Below, piece by piece: positions 47,149 through 58,735 of a stretch of 64,000 bases of DNA (position 1 is its first letter; each line of letters opens with the position of its first letter). The stretch is taken from assembly GCF_023091745.1 (NCBI RefSeq), contig NC_068913.1, forward strand, positions 39,810,501 to 39,874,500, in the 5' to 3' direction. The notes beneath the pieces are model-generated. The model saw nothing but the letters and a program-made list of their open reading frames with translations. It was not told where the DNA came from and searched no databases. The position numbers and the translations under genes were made by a program. The DNA is from Budorcas taxicolor. Taxonomy: Eukaryota > Chordata > Mammalia > Artiodactyla > Bovidae.

Positions 47149-47767
47149 AAGGGTGGTTTCATCTGTGTATTCCCACTAGTAACCACTAGTTTCTTTTTTA
47201 TAGCTGTGAGTCTGTTTGTTTTGGTAAGTACATTCATTTATTTTGAGATTCCATGTGTCAACGATAAGATAGAGTGTTGTCTCTCTGCCTGACTTCTTTT
47301 ACTCAGCATAATATCCTCTAGAATCACCCACTTTGCTGAAGGTGGCACAATTTCATCTGTTTTACGCCTAAGTAATATTCCATTGTATATGCATGCCACA
47401 GCATCTACATCCACTCATCTGTTGGCAGATATTGTTGTTTCCATCACTTGAATTTTGTCAGTAGTGCTGCAATGAACGTTGGGGTTCCTGTGTGTTTTCC
47501 AGTTACAGTTTTCTCCACGTATATGCCCAGGACTGGGACTGCCAGATCATATGGAGCCTCCTCCTTTAGGTTTTTACAGACCCTCTGTGCTGTTCTCCAC
47601 AGTGACTGTTACTGATTTACAATCCCACCAGTCCTGTGGGAGGTTTCCCTTTTCTCCACACCCTTTCCATCATTTATTGTGTGTGGACTTTTGATGGTCA
47701 TTCTGATGAAGAAGAGTCGGTACCTTATTGGAGTGTTGATTTTCATTTCTCTAATAGTGAGTAAACA

Positions 47768-48180
47768 CGTATGGATGTGAGAGTTGGATCATAAAGAAGG
47801 CTGAGCACCGAGGAATTGGTGCTTTTGAATTATGGTGCTGGAAAAGACTTTTGAGAGTCCCTTGGACTGCAAGAAAATCAAACCAGTCAATCCAAAAGGA
47901 AATCAATCCTGAATGTTCATTGGAAGGACTCATGCTGAAGCTCCAATAGTTTGGCCACCTAATGCGAAGAGCTGACGCACTGGAAAAGACTGAAGCTGGG
48001 AGGGATCAGGGCAGGAGGAGAGGGGGACGACAGAGGATGAGATGGCTGGATGGCATCACCGACTCGATGGACGTAAGTCTGAGTGAACTCCAGGAGATGG
48101 TGATGGACAGGGAGGCCTGGCATGCTGCGATTCATGGGGTCGCAAAGAGTTGGACACGACTGAGCGACTGAACTGAACTG
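47768..48180 (+). mobile_element. BovB LINE 3' end, plus strand, in unit A
   Basis: 413 bp of plus-strand BovB 3' terminus ending in gaactgaactgaagcaactga. It lies at the L1/block junction of unit A and, with the copy at 48484, forms an inverted pair. Confidence 0.93.
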
Positions 48181-48236
48181 AAGCAACTGAACACACTCAT
48201 ATGCTCCGGTTTTAAAGTTGTAGTTATGGGAAACAG

Positions 48237-48252
48237 CCACAAGGAGGCAGCA
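48237..48252 (+). promoter_or_regulatory. CTCF-like motif, unit A
   Basis: CCACAAGGAGGCAGCA; two mismatches to CCASYAGRKGGCRS. Identical to the motif in unit D2. Confidence 0.35.
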
Positions 48253-48483
48253 TTTCTTCAACCCCACTCTGGTTACTGTGATAAACAGAGCCTTAGGGAA
48301 AGGCCTGTTCCTGAGTTGTGAGGCCTGTTCCTGAGTTGTGAATGAGACTGCAGTGCGCCACAACAAATACTCAAGGGCTTCTGTCTCATTACTTCTCCAT
48401 TACATGTCACCCCCTAATCCTGAACAAATCACAGTTCCTGCAGGTCTTCTCTGCTGTTCTCTGAAGGTGATGTTGTCCGTGTT

Positions 48484-49092
48484 CAGTTCAGTTCAGTTCA
48501 GTTCAGTCGCTCAGTCGTTTCCGACTCTCTGACCCCATGAATCGCAGCACGCCAGGCCTCCCTGTCCATCACCAACTCCCGGAGTTCACTCAGACTCGCG
48601 TTCATCGAGTCAGTGATGCCATCCAGCCATCTCATCCTCGGTCGTCCCCTTCTTCTCCTGCCCCCAATCTCTCCCAGCATCAAAGTCTTTTCCAATGAGT
48701 CAGCTCTTCGCATGAGGTGGCCAAAGTACTGGAGCTTCAGCTTTAGCATCATTCCTTCCAAAGAAATCCCAGGGCCGATCTCCTTCAGAATGGACTGGTT
48801 GGATCTCCTTGCAGTCCAAGGGACTCTCAAGAGTCTTCTCCAACACCACAGTTCAAATGCATCAATTCTTTGGCGCTCAGCTTTCTTCACAGTCCAACTC
48901 TCACATCCATACATGACTACTGGAAAAAACCATAGCCTTGACTAGACGAACCTTTGTTGGCAAAGTAATGTCTCTGCTTTTGAATATGCTATCTAGGTTG
49001 GTCATAACTTTTCTTCCAAGGAGTAAGCGTCTTTTAATTTCATGTCTGCAATCACCATCTGCAGTGATTTTGGAGCCCCCCAAAATAAAGTC
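48484..49092 (-). mobile_element. BovB LINE 3' end, minus strand, in unit A
   Basis: About 610 bp with (TTCAG)n at 48484-48506, truncated within the reverse transcriptase C-terminal region. The 138-codon open frame on the minus strand shows limited decay. Confidence 0.93.
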
Positions 49093-49257
49093 CCTGTGTA
49101 GGGCAACTCAAAGTAGGGGGCTAGAGAAAGGAACCCAAGCACCAAGAAATATGGAGACCAGGTTACTTTTCAAAGCCCTTCAGGACCAGAAAGTCCACCA
49201 TCCTTTGGGTGCATAGGCTTGGATTAGCTATTGGAGGTTCACCTGGATATGGAGATT

Positions 49258-49318
49258 GCAATCTTAATGGGCTACAGTCCACAGGGTCACAAAGAGTCAG
49301 ACATGACTAAAGCAACTT
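49258..49318 (+). repeat. BovA 3' fragment
   Basis: About 60 bases of BovA 3' end (gggctacagtccac through catgactaaagcaactt) inside the block of unit A. Confidence 0.7.
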
Positions 49319-49480
49319 GGCACCCACCTTTCAGAGGGGAGCAGGCACTAACAGCCCAAGGGCAGCTCATTTACTGGCACTTCCTTCCGAGCTCCCTCAG
49401 CCCCATGACAATCCTGCCTTGGGAAATGAGTACACTCAGGCTCCAGGGATGACAGCCAAGAGAGGAGTAAAAGAGACAGG

Positions 49481-51085
49481 CAATTTAAAAATTTAATCTT
49501 CAGTGTATATTACAATATACTTCACTTATGGTACAACATTGTGCACGTTTTACACAATCAGCACACTGATTCAGTTATATGTAGATAGATATCTACTACT
49601 TTCCAGATTATTTTCCCATATGCGTTATTACTCTGCTGAGTAGGGTTTCCTGTACTTTATAGAAAGTCCTTGTTGATTATCTGTTTTATACACCTGAGTG
49701 TGTATATGTTAATCCGAACCTCCTAAATTATCCAGTGCCCACCAACATGTCCTCTACAGTCACGATGAGTTTATTTTCTAAATCTATGAGTCTGTTTCTG
49801 TTTGAAGAACGTAGTTCATTCATAGTAAGTTTTAGTTTCCTTCTACTAGTGATTTGTTATGTCACTGTCTTTCTCTGCCTGATCTACTTTACAAGGTATG
49901 TTCATCTGCGAGTGGACTTATGTGGTTGCAAATGGCATTATTTCATTCGTTTTTATTGCAGGGTAATATTCCCTTCCATATACGTATCATTCTGCATCTG
50001 ACCATGGGCAGTTTGGTGTTTCCCTGTTTTGGCTATTGTAAACAGCGCTAAAGTGAAACTTGGGGTCCTTTGTCTTAACCAACTGTAGTTTTCTCTGGAT
50101 GCACCCAAGAGTGGGATGGCCTGATCAGATGGTAGCCCTATTTTTACTTTCTTAAGAAACCTCCATAGTGTTCTCGTAGTCCCTGTTACCAATACGAAAA
50201 TCAAGTGAAGTTTCTTTTTATCCACATACTCTCCTGCAGGTTTTCTCTGTAGGCTTTCTTATGGTGGCCTTTCAGCCAGTGACAAGTAACACATCACTGT
50301 TGTTTCAATTTGCATTTCTCTACTGCTAAGTGACCTCAAGCATCTTTCAGTGTCCTTTATTTTTTTAACCAGCGTGTGTGAATTTCACCTTTTGCAGGTT
50401 GCTTCTTGAAAGTGTGCCCTTTAATGAATTCTGTTTCAATTACCTACTCCCAGGATATTTAAGGAGTCTTTTACATCCCTACAGGCCTTGTGAATGGAAA
50501 ATGGCCCAAGGAACTGGTTTTCAAGTTGTAGTTCCAGAAAAATGTCCACAAAGTGGAGGAATTTTTTCAACCCCACTTCCCATCCTTGGGGTAACCAGAG
50601 CCTTTGTGAAAGTCCTCTTCCTGGGTTGTAAAGGAGAATGGACTGTGGTAGAATATATACCCCAGATCTTGTGTCTCTTTACTTCTTCCCCATTAAACGA
50701 CACCCTCTCAACAAGTCCAAGGACTGCCAATGTCCCGAGGGTGCTTTTGGCCATAGGCGCAATGAGTCTAAAGGAGGTGGAGGTGGGACCCCCAACATCA
50801 GAGTCATAGGCACCAGGTGCCTATTCAGAGCTCTTTGGGCCTAGAGGGTCCACCATCCTGTGGGTGTACTGTGCTTGGTTTTGCTGCCAGAGATCCCGAA
50901 TGATCCTGGAGACTGTCACCCATCCAGAGGGGAACAGGCCCTACAGGTCCCATGGGAGCTCATTTGCTAGCACATCCTGCCCTGCTCCCTCAGCACCGTA
51001 CGTCCTGCCTTGGAAAACAAAGCTGCTCAGGCTCCAAGGATGTGAACAAGCATGAGTTTCTATGGCCCAAGAAGAACAGAGTAGG
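49481..51085 (-). repeat. Array unit B (uninterrupted, about 1.6 kb)
   Basis: The cleanest full unit. L1 antisense runs 49481 to about 50390 and the block about 50391-51085. No later insertion is visible, so it is the best guide to the ancestral monomer. The block has a 143-codon plus-strand frame (50378-50809) with no recognisable domain and no conservation as a frame in sister units. Confidence 0.75.
50546..50561 (+). promoter_or_regulatory. Degraded CTCF-like motif, unit B
   Basis: CCACAAAGTGGAGGAA; three mismatches to the core, including loss of the key C. Confidence 0.15.
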
Positions 51086-51929
51086 CATTCCTATTTTTTT
51101 TCATGTAATTTAACTTCATTTTAAAATTATATTCAACTAGAGTTGTTTTACGGTGTGTTTGTTCTAGGATTACAGAAGACTGATTAAGGTATATGGAGAC
51201 ATATTTCTACTGTTTTTTCAGATTCTTTCCCCCTACAGGTTATTACAGTGTTGAGTCGTGTTTTCTGTAGTTTCCAATAGGGCATTCTTGATTATGTATT
51301 GTACATAATAGACTATGTATGTTGATCCAAAACTCCTAGTTTCTCCAGACACCCACCTACCTTTCTTTTCTGATCACCATAAATTCATTTTTCGAAATCT
51401 GTTTGAAAAATGGAGTTCATTTGTACTAAACTTTAGTTTCCACCTATCATTGATATCTTATATCTTTCTATACTTGATCTACTTCAGTTAGTATGATCAT
51501 CAGCAAGTGAATTCATAGGGCTGCAAATGCCATTATTTCATTATTTTTCTGGCCGAGTAATATGCCCCCTGTATACATAATATGTCTCCTAAATGAATCC
51601 AGCCGTGGATATTGTGCTGCTTGCCTATTATGGCTACTATAAATAGGGCCGCAGTGAAGGTTGGCGCCCATGTGACTTTTCCAACTATGATTTGATTTGG
51701 ATATATGCCCCAAGCAGGATATCTGGATCATACTTAGCTCTATTTTCAGTTTTTTAAGGAGACTCCATAGTGTTCTCATAGTGCATGTTACCAATTTCCA
51801 GTGCCCAAATAGCTTGCCAGGGTTCCTTTTCTGTCCACATCCCTTCCTGTAATTTTCTTTCTAGACATTTTTTTCATGGCCTCTCTGATCAGTGCCAAGG
51901 AATACATCGTTCTTGTTTAGATTTGCATT

Positions 51930-52130
51930 TCCTGGTAGTTCAGACAGTAAACAATCCACATGAAAAGTAGAAGACCTGAGTTCGAACCCGGGGTTGGGAT
52001 GATCCTTTGGAGAAGGGAAAGGCTACCCACTCCAGTATTCTTACCTGGAGAATTCCATGGATAGAGGATCCTGGCAGGCTACAGTCCATGAGGTAGGCAA
52101 AGAGTCGGACGTGACTGGGCAACAAACATT
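51930..52130 (+). repeat. Bov-tA SINE in unit C
   Basis: Plus-strand Bov-tA with head gttcgaaccc-type B box at 51981 and full BovA body. Confidence 0.92.
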
Positions 52131-52274
52131 TTCCCTTTTGGTGCTAAGCAACCTTAAGCACATTTCTGTGTCCATTTTTTAAAAAACAAGGGTATGTAAA
52201 TCTTGTTATTTGTATGTGGCTTCTCAAAACAGTGCCCTTTAGTGACTTTTGTTTCAATTATCTACCACAGGACA

Positions 52275-53618
52275 GTTTTCATTCCAATCCCAAAGAAAGG
52301 CAATGCCAAAGAATCCTCAAACTACCGCACAATTGCACTCATCTCACACGCTAGTAAAGTAATGCTCAAAATTCTCCAAGCCAGGCTTCAGCAATACGTG
52401 AACCGTGAACTTCCAGATGTTCAAGCTGGTTTCAGAAAAGGCAGAGGAACCAGAGATCAAATTGCCAACATCTGCTGGATCATAGAAAAAGCAAGAGAGT
52501 TCCAGAAAAACATCTTATTTCTGCTTTCTTGACTATGCCAAAGCCTTTGACTGTGTGGATCACAAGAAACTGTGGAAAATTCTGAAAGAGATGGGAATAC
52601 CAGACCACCTGCCTCTTGAGAAACCTGCATGCAGGTCAGGAAGCAACAGTTAGAACTAGACATGGAACAACAGACTGGTTCCAAACAGGAAAAGGAGTAC
52701 GTTAAGGTTGTATATTGTCACCCAGCTTATTTAACTTATATGCAGAGTACACCATGAGAAATGCAGGGCTGGAAGAAGCACAAGCTGGAATCAAGATTGC
52801 CGGGAGAAATATCAATAACCTCAGATGTGCAGATGACACCACCGTTATGGCAGAAAGTGAAGAGGAACTAAAGAGCCTCTTGATGAAAGTGAAAAAGAAG
52901 AGAGAAAAAGTTGGCTTAAAGCTCAACATTCAGGAAACGAAGATCATGGCATCTGGTCCCGTCACTCCATGGGAAATAGATGGCGAAACAGTGGAAACAG
53001 TGGTTGACTTTATTTTGGGGGGCTCTAAAATCACAGCAGATGGTGACTGCAGCCATGAAATTAAAAGACGCTTACTCCTTGGAAGGAAAGTTATGACCAA
53101 CCTAGAGAGCATATTGAAAAGCAGAGACATTACTTTGCCAACAAAGGTCCATCTAGTCAAGGCTATGGTTTTTCCAGTAGTCATGTATGGATGTGAGAGT
53201 TGGACTGTGAAGAGAGCTGATGCTCTCTTCAATGTGAAGAATTGATGCTTTTGAACTGTGGTGTTGGAGAAGACTCTTGAGAGTCCCTTGGATTGCAAGG
53301 AGATCCAACCAGTCCATTCTAAAGGAGATCAGTCCTGGGTGTTCTTTGGAAGGACTGATGCTAAAGCTGAAACTCCAGTACTTTGGCCACCTCATGCGAA
53401 GAGCTGACTCATTCGAAAAGACTCTGATGCTGGGAGGGATTGGGGGCAGGAGGAAAAGGGGACGACAGAGGATGAGATGGCTCGATGGCATCTCTGACTC
53501 GATGGACGTGAGTCTGAGAGAACTCTGGGAGTTGGCGATGGACAGGGAGGCCTGGCGTGCTGCGATTCATGGGGTCGCAAAGAGTCAGACACGTCTGAGC
53601 AACTGAACTGAACTGAAA
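52275..53618 (+). mobile_element. BovB LINE, 1.34 kb, with target-site duplication
   Basis: Plus-strand BovB starting at the beginning of the reverse transcriptase and running to the 3' end, flanked by cacaggaca (52266-52274 and 53619-53627). Frames of 109, 176 and 109 codons are separated by indels near 52524 and 53225. The catalytic box reads CADD (52826-52837). Confidence 0.95.
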
Positions 53619-53720
53619 CACAGGACATGGTTAAAGCTCAGGTATAAACTACATTTTCACAGCCTTTCTGAATTGAAAATGCACCTAGACACCGGTTTCC
53701 AAGTTGTAGTCCAGGTATTT

Positions 53721-53736
53721 CTACAGGAGGGCAGCA
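53721..53736 (+). promoter_or_regulatory. Degraded CTCF-like motif, unit C
   Basis: CTACAGGAGGGCAGCA; about three mismatches to the core. It keeps the downstream GGCAGCA shared with units A, D2 and E2. Confidence 0.2.
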
Positions 53737-54225
53737 TTTCTAAAAAACCTCCTCCTATAGCAGGGAGACAAGGCCCTGCAGACAATCCCCTTTCTGTGTT
53801 GTAAACAAAAGTGGACCATGGGAGAACAGCCCCTCGAAGTCTTTTGGCCCTTTACGTGTTTTCCCTTTAAAAATATACTACTGGTAAGGCCAAGGCGTGC
53901 AAAAGATATCCAGTGGTTTCTTTGTGTCATAGGTTCAGTGAGTCAAATGAGGAGGCCTGAGGGGGGTCACTTAGCACCAAAAGCCTAAAGACTAGAAGAC
54001 TTTTCAAAGATCTTAGGGCATCGAGGAACCAGAATCCTCGGGTGCACTAGGCTTTATTAGCCCCCGGACTTTCCCACTGATCCCTCGGAGATTGTCACCT
54101 GTCCAGAGGGTTCTAGGCCCAGCGGGTCCCATGGGATCTCTTTAGTAGAATATCTTGCCAAAGTCCCTCAACCCCATGAGAGTCCTGACTAAGGAAACAA
54201 GGCGACTCAGTCGCCAGAGATGGCA

Positions 54226-55300
54226 ACGTTTTTTTAATATACTGGACTATAGTTATTTCACCAATTTGGATTTTTGTTTTGTTTTGTTTTTTGTATATAG
54301 CAGCTTCATTCACTTATATGGAGACAACAGGTAGCATTTTTTAGATTTTTTCCCAGCTAGAATGGTACTGTGTTAGAGTTGAGCCTCCTGCGGTCTACCA
54401 TGGGAAACCCCATGTTAAGTGTTCCAGGTGTATGAGTGTGCATGTCAAGAGCAACCTCCCAATTTGTGTGGAACCCAGCTGGATTTATTTTGTGCTCACC
54501 ATGAATTTAGTTTCTAATTCAGTGAGTCTCTTGTCTGAAGGATGTACTTCACTGGCACCATATTTAGTCTCTACTTATCGGTGATCATCTTGGGCATTTG
54601 TTTCCTCTGCCTGATGTAAGTCCTTTTATATGACCATCTGCATGTGCAGTCATCCTGCGGCACGTGTCACTATTTATCCCTCCCCGTGACCCGGAAGATG
54701 CCTTATCTACTGGGGAAACAGCGTTTCCCAATACTTCCCACCATGGACATCCTGGCGTGTCTCAGTGAGTGTGATTAAGGCTGCAGCAAAGGTTGGAGTT
54801 CGTGCCTTTTCCAACAGTAGTTTTCTCTAAATATATCCTCAAACTTGGGATGCACAGCCAATATGTACCTGTCCATTTTGTGTCCTGTGGGATACCCATA
54901 GTGGTCTCATATACACTGTGACCAACTTCCAGTGCCTTGAACACAGAGTCAGAATTCACATTTTCCCACACTCACTCTTGGAATTCTTCATCATAGACAG
55001 ATTTCCTGTGGCTTCTCTGATCGGTGACAATTAATAGCTGGATTTTGTTTCGATTTGCATGTCTCTACTTGCTTACATGTCTCTACCTCCACTGATCCTG
55101 GGGATGTTGTCCCCATGCACCGTCCATCCCATGAGATGGGAGGCATAATTGTGCCCAGCAGGCATAATCGTGCCCAGCTTCCCCAAGCCCAAGCCTTTCT
55201 TATCCAAGAAAAAATAGGCTTCTAAGTCTACAGGACTCACTCAGGCTTCCAGGTCTCCATCAGAAAACCATGGATCTCCTTATCCGAGGTTTATTATAGT
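54226..55300 (-). repeat. Array unit D1 (long L1, short block)
   Basis: Antisense L1 to about 55075, then only the terminal part of the block. A 19 bp near-perfect tandem duplication (aggcataat[tc]gtgcccagc) is at 55141-55178. No CTCF-like motif, because that half of the block is absent. Confidence 0.65.
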
Positions 55301-56380
55301 GGAATTGCTTTATTTCTTTTTTCTCCTCTTTCATCTAAGTTTTCAATGATATTGTCCATGATGGCTTCAACGTGTTGTATTTCTCTTAGGCATAAAAATA
55401 GCTGGATTTAGTTATAAGTAATAAACCGGGAGTATTTTTCAGATTCTTAACCCATATACATGGGTTAACCCATATACAAGTACTATAGTGACTCGAGTTT
55501 CCTGTGGTGTACAGTAGGTCCTTCTTGATCATCTGCTGTAGCTCTTTGAGTGTGTCTGGAAATCCAATCTCCTATCTGCCTTGGCACTCAAGTAGATGAC
55601 TGTTCTAGTCAGCATGAATTTTATTTGTAAATCTGTCAGTCTTAGTTTGAAAGAGATACATAATTCTGTCTTGATTTTTTTTCTTTTTTGAAAAGGACTG
55701 TGTGTAAAGTTTACCATTTTAGGGTGCCTTCCTCAAACAGATTGGATTACTGAATGTTGTTTAGACTACATATCAGCAGCTCAAAACTTCAGGACACAAA
55801 AATAATTATTTAAATCTTCACAGGCTTTGTGACTAGGGAATGGCTCCAACGCTGCTTTCCACGTTGTAGTTCCCAACAGTGTCCACAAGGAGGCAGCAGT
55901 TCTTCAACCACACTGCCAATCCTGGAAGATGCACTGGAAATCAGAGTGGATGGTGGGATAACAGCCCCCTGAAGTGCTCTGCGCCGCTATGTGTTTTGAG
56001 TCCAAGAGCACACTACCGATCAATCCTGGCCGTGGCAAAAGTGCCCGGGGGTTTCTTTCGGTCTTAAGTTCACTGAGGCTCAAGTAGGCGGCTCGAGGTG
56101 GGACCCCTAAGAGAAAAAGTCCTCGAGACCAGGTGACTTTTCCAGGTCTTAGGGCGTAAGCATCCGCGATCCCTGGGTGCCAAAAGCGTTAGCGGCTGCC
56201 TGAGTTCCGCCCCAGGCTGGGGAGAGGTCGCCCGTCCAGCTGGCCCTCCACATCTCCTGGAACCTTCTTAGGAGGCACATCCTCAGGCCCAGACCAGTTC
56301 TGTCTAGGGAAACAAGGCTGTTCCTTTCCCATGCATGGGTATCATCTCGGATATCCTTGGGCCAGGTTTATCCAGGCAGT
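55301..56380 (-). repeat. Array unit D2 (short L1, long block, CpG-rich)
   Basis: L1 3'UTR only (about 55330-55700), jumping to the L1/block border and then the complete block. The block at 55850-56260 retains about 16 CpGs in 400 bases, far more than the sister blocks. A local duplication of aacccatatac occurs at 55448-55479. Confidence 0.65.
55883..55898 (+). promoter_or_regulatory. CTCF-like motif, unit D2
   Basis: CCACAAGGAGGCAGCA, identical to unit A, within the CpG-rich block. Confidence 0.35.
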
Positions 56381-57430
56381 CTCCATTCTTCTTTTTTTCT
56401 TTCTCTCTTTGTCCTTTAAACCACTATTGGGATTATATTGATCACCAGTTATTTCACGATTTTTGGCTTGTTTAGGTGTACAGCAGCCTGATTCAGTAAT
56501 CTGGTGTTTTTCAGATTCTTTCCCCAGGCAGACATTTACTGTGCTGAGTAGAGGTTCCCATGGTTGACAGAGGTTTGTGGATTCAGTCCTTCAGGTACAG
56601 GAGTATGCATGTCCACCCAGCCTCCTCGTTTATCCTCATTCCCAACCAGATGTCCTCCATGGTCACCGCGAACTTGATCCTCCATCAGTGAGTCTGTTTC
56701 TGTTTGAAGGGTGTGTTTTATGTGTACCAAATGTTAGGTTCCGCCTCTCAGTGATGACTTCATGTATTGCTTTCTTTCTCTGCCTGATCAACGTCCTTTC
56801 GTATGACCTGGTGCAAGTGAAATCAAGTGGCTGCTGGGATCAATATTCCTTTCCTTTCCATAGATTAGAAGATTCTTCATGTATAGCACGATTTTCCCCG
56901 AATTTCATCCCCCCTCTGGATATTCCGGTGGTTTCCGGTTTCAACAATTGGAATAACTTCCACACAGAAGGCTGGAGTCTGTGTGTCTCTTCCGACTAGG
57001 GTTTATTCCGAATTTTCAAACTCTGTATGCAGTGATCCTATGTACCAGTCAATTTCGATTCCTACAGAATAACCGTAGTGGTCTCATACAAGCCGGGACC
57101 AAGTCCAGTTCCCTGAACTCCAGTCAGGTGTCCCACTCTGAGAATTCTTCAGTGTAGACATATTTCACCTGTCCTCTCTGATCAGTGCCAGTTAAACCCT
57201 GGTTTTTGTTTAGATTTGCATGTCTCTACTTGTTAGTGACCCACTGATGCTGGGCATTTGTCCCCCATGCAGAGGCGACCAGGCACTGTCGATGCCATGG
57301 GGCTTTAAGCGGGCATATCCTGACTAGCATCCTCATCCCCGTGCGGTCCTATCTGGGAAAAACAGGCTTCTAAGCCTACAGGGATCCTAAAGGCTTGGAT
57401 TTCCTCACCCAATTTTTAGGCTAGAGAGGC
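56381..57430 (-). repeat. Array unit E1 (long L1, short block)
   Basis: Same form as D1. The stretch 56511 to about 56845 is almost identical to 58871-59205 in F1, whereas neighbouring parts are clearly more diverged. A T-rich tract (57431-57456) marks the next L1 end. Confidence 0.7.
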
Positions 57431-57995
57431 TCTTTTTTTCTTTTTTTTTTTTTTTTGAGCTTTCACCTCGTTTTTCAATTATATGGTCCTCCAGTGATTA
57501 AATTGTTTTATTTCTTGTAGGGGTAACATAGCTGCATTCAGTTATATGTGGTCAACCTGGAGTATCTTTTAGATTTGATTCTGCAAAGAATAGTACTATA
57601 GAGACTCACCTTTCCTGTGGTGTACAGGTGGTCCTTCCTGATAGTCTGTGGTAGCTGTTTGGGCGTGTATGGGAATATCACCACCTAAGCGGTCTTGACA
57701 CTCGAGCAGATTTCTTTTCTGGTCGCGTTGAAATTGCTGTATACATCAGGAAGTTGTTTAAAAGAGATAGACCTTTCAGTGTGTCCTTTTTCTTTTTATC
57801 ATTTTAAACAAGTGTGTGAAGTTTCCCTTTTCGGGGTGCCTTACTGAACGGGTGCCATTTTCTCAGTGCTGTTTGGATTACCTCCCAGTAGGACGTTTCC
57901 GCAGGGCACATATTATTAGAAGTGTTCACAGGCTTTGTGAATGGGGAATGCCACTAGGCACTGGAGCATTTCCAAGTTGTAGTTCCCAAGAGTGT

Positions 57996-58011
57996 CCACA
58001 CGATGGCAGCA
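57996..58011 (+). promoter_or_regulatory. CTCF-like motif, unit E2
   Basis: CCACACGATGGCAGCA; two mismatches to the core. Confidence 0.35.
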
Positions 58012-58335
58012 TTTCTTCCACTTCATTCATTCCTGGGAGATGCAGAGACGGACGGAGACCATCCTCTTCCTGCGTTGGAAATCAGAGCGGATGATGGGAG
58101 AACAGCCCCCTGCAGTGCTCCGCACTTTTATGTGTTTGGGGTCAAAAGAGCACACTATCGATTAACCTAGCAGTGCCAAAGGTGTCCAGGGGTTCCTTTG
58201 GGTCTTAAGTTCACTGAAGCTCAGGCAGGCTGCTCAAGGTGGGACCCTTAAGAGAAGGAATCCTTGAGACCAGTTGACTTTCCAACGTCTTAGGACGTAG
58301 AGTATTCACGATCCCTTTCTTTAGTAGTTGCCGGA

Positions 58336-58541
58336 AAGTGAAAGCGAAAGTGAAGTCGCTCAGTCGTGTCCGACTATTTGCGACTCCATGGACTGTGGCC
58401 CACCATGCTCCTCCGTCCGTGGGATTCTCCAGGCAAAAATACTGGAGGGGGTTGCCATTTCCTTCTCTAGGGGATCTTCCCGACCCAGGGATCGAACCCA
58501 GGTCTCCCGCATTGCAGGCAGACGCTCTAACCTCTGAGCCA
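58336..58541 (-). repeat. Bov-tA SINE in unit E2, with target-site duplication
   Basis: Minus-strand Bov-tA with low divergence, flanked by agttgccgga at 58326-58335 and 58542-58551. Confidence 0.95.
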
Positions 58542-58735
58542 AGTTGCCGGAGCTCCTCCCAAATGGTGGGGAGAGGTCCTGTCCAGCCCGCCCTCCGCAT
58601 CTCCTGGGACCTTCTTAGGTGGCACATCCTCAAGCCCAGACCAGTTCTGTCTAGAGAAACCAGGCTGCTCATTTGACAGGGATGGCAATCGTCTCAGATA
58701 TCCTTAGCCCAGGTTTATCCAGGTGGCCTCCATTT

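Larger units (their letters stand above)
45293..47165 (-). mobile_element. BovB LINE 3' end, split by an L1
   Basis: Minus-strand BovB: 45293-46015 plus about 47096-47165, together about 790 bp, reaching just short of the reverse transcriptase box. The L1 at 46016 divides it with a duplicated tcctctttcactttc. Confidence 0.93.
45195..49480 (-). repeat. Array unit A (heavily interrupted)
   Basis: L1 3'UTR start at 45195-45292, ORF2 part at 47166-47767, block at 48181-48483 and 49093-49480. Three BovB copies and a nested L1 account for most of the length. Part of the L1 3'UTR between 45292 and 47166 is missing. The block holds a perfect 20 bp tandem duplication (48301-48340). Confidence 0.65.
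51086..54225 (-). repeat. Array unit C (with Bov-tA and BovB)
   Basis: L1 antisense 51086 to about 52200, then block 52200-52274 and 53619-54225. Without the Bov-tA and BovB it measures about 1.6 kb, like unit B. Confidence 0.7.
57431..58735 (-). repeat. Array unit E2 (short L1, long block, with Bov-tA)
   Basis: Same form as D2. The block is split by a Bov-tA at 58336-58541 that is absent from all other units. Confidence 0.7.

Noticed and set aside
50378..50809. 143-codon open frame in unit B as a novel gene
   Set aside because: The frame is not kept in sister blocks, it straddles the L1/block junction, and it has no recognisable domain.
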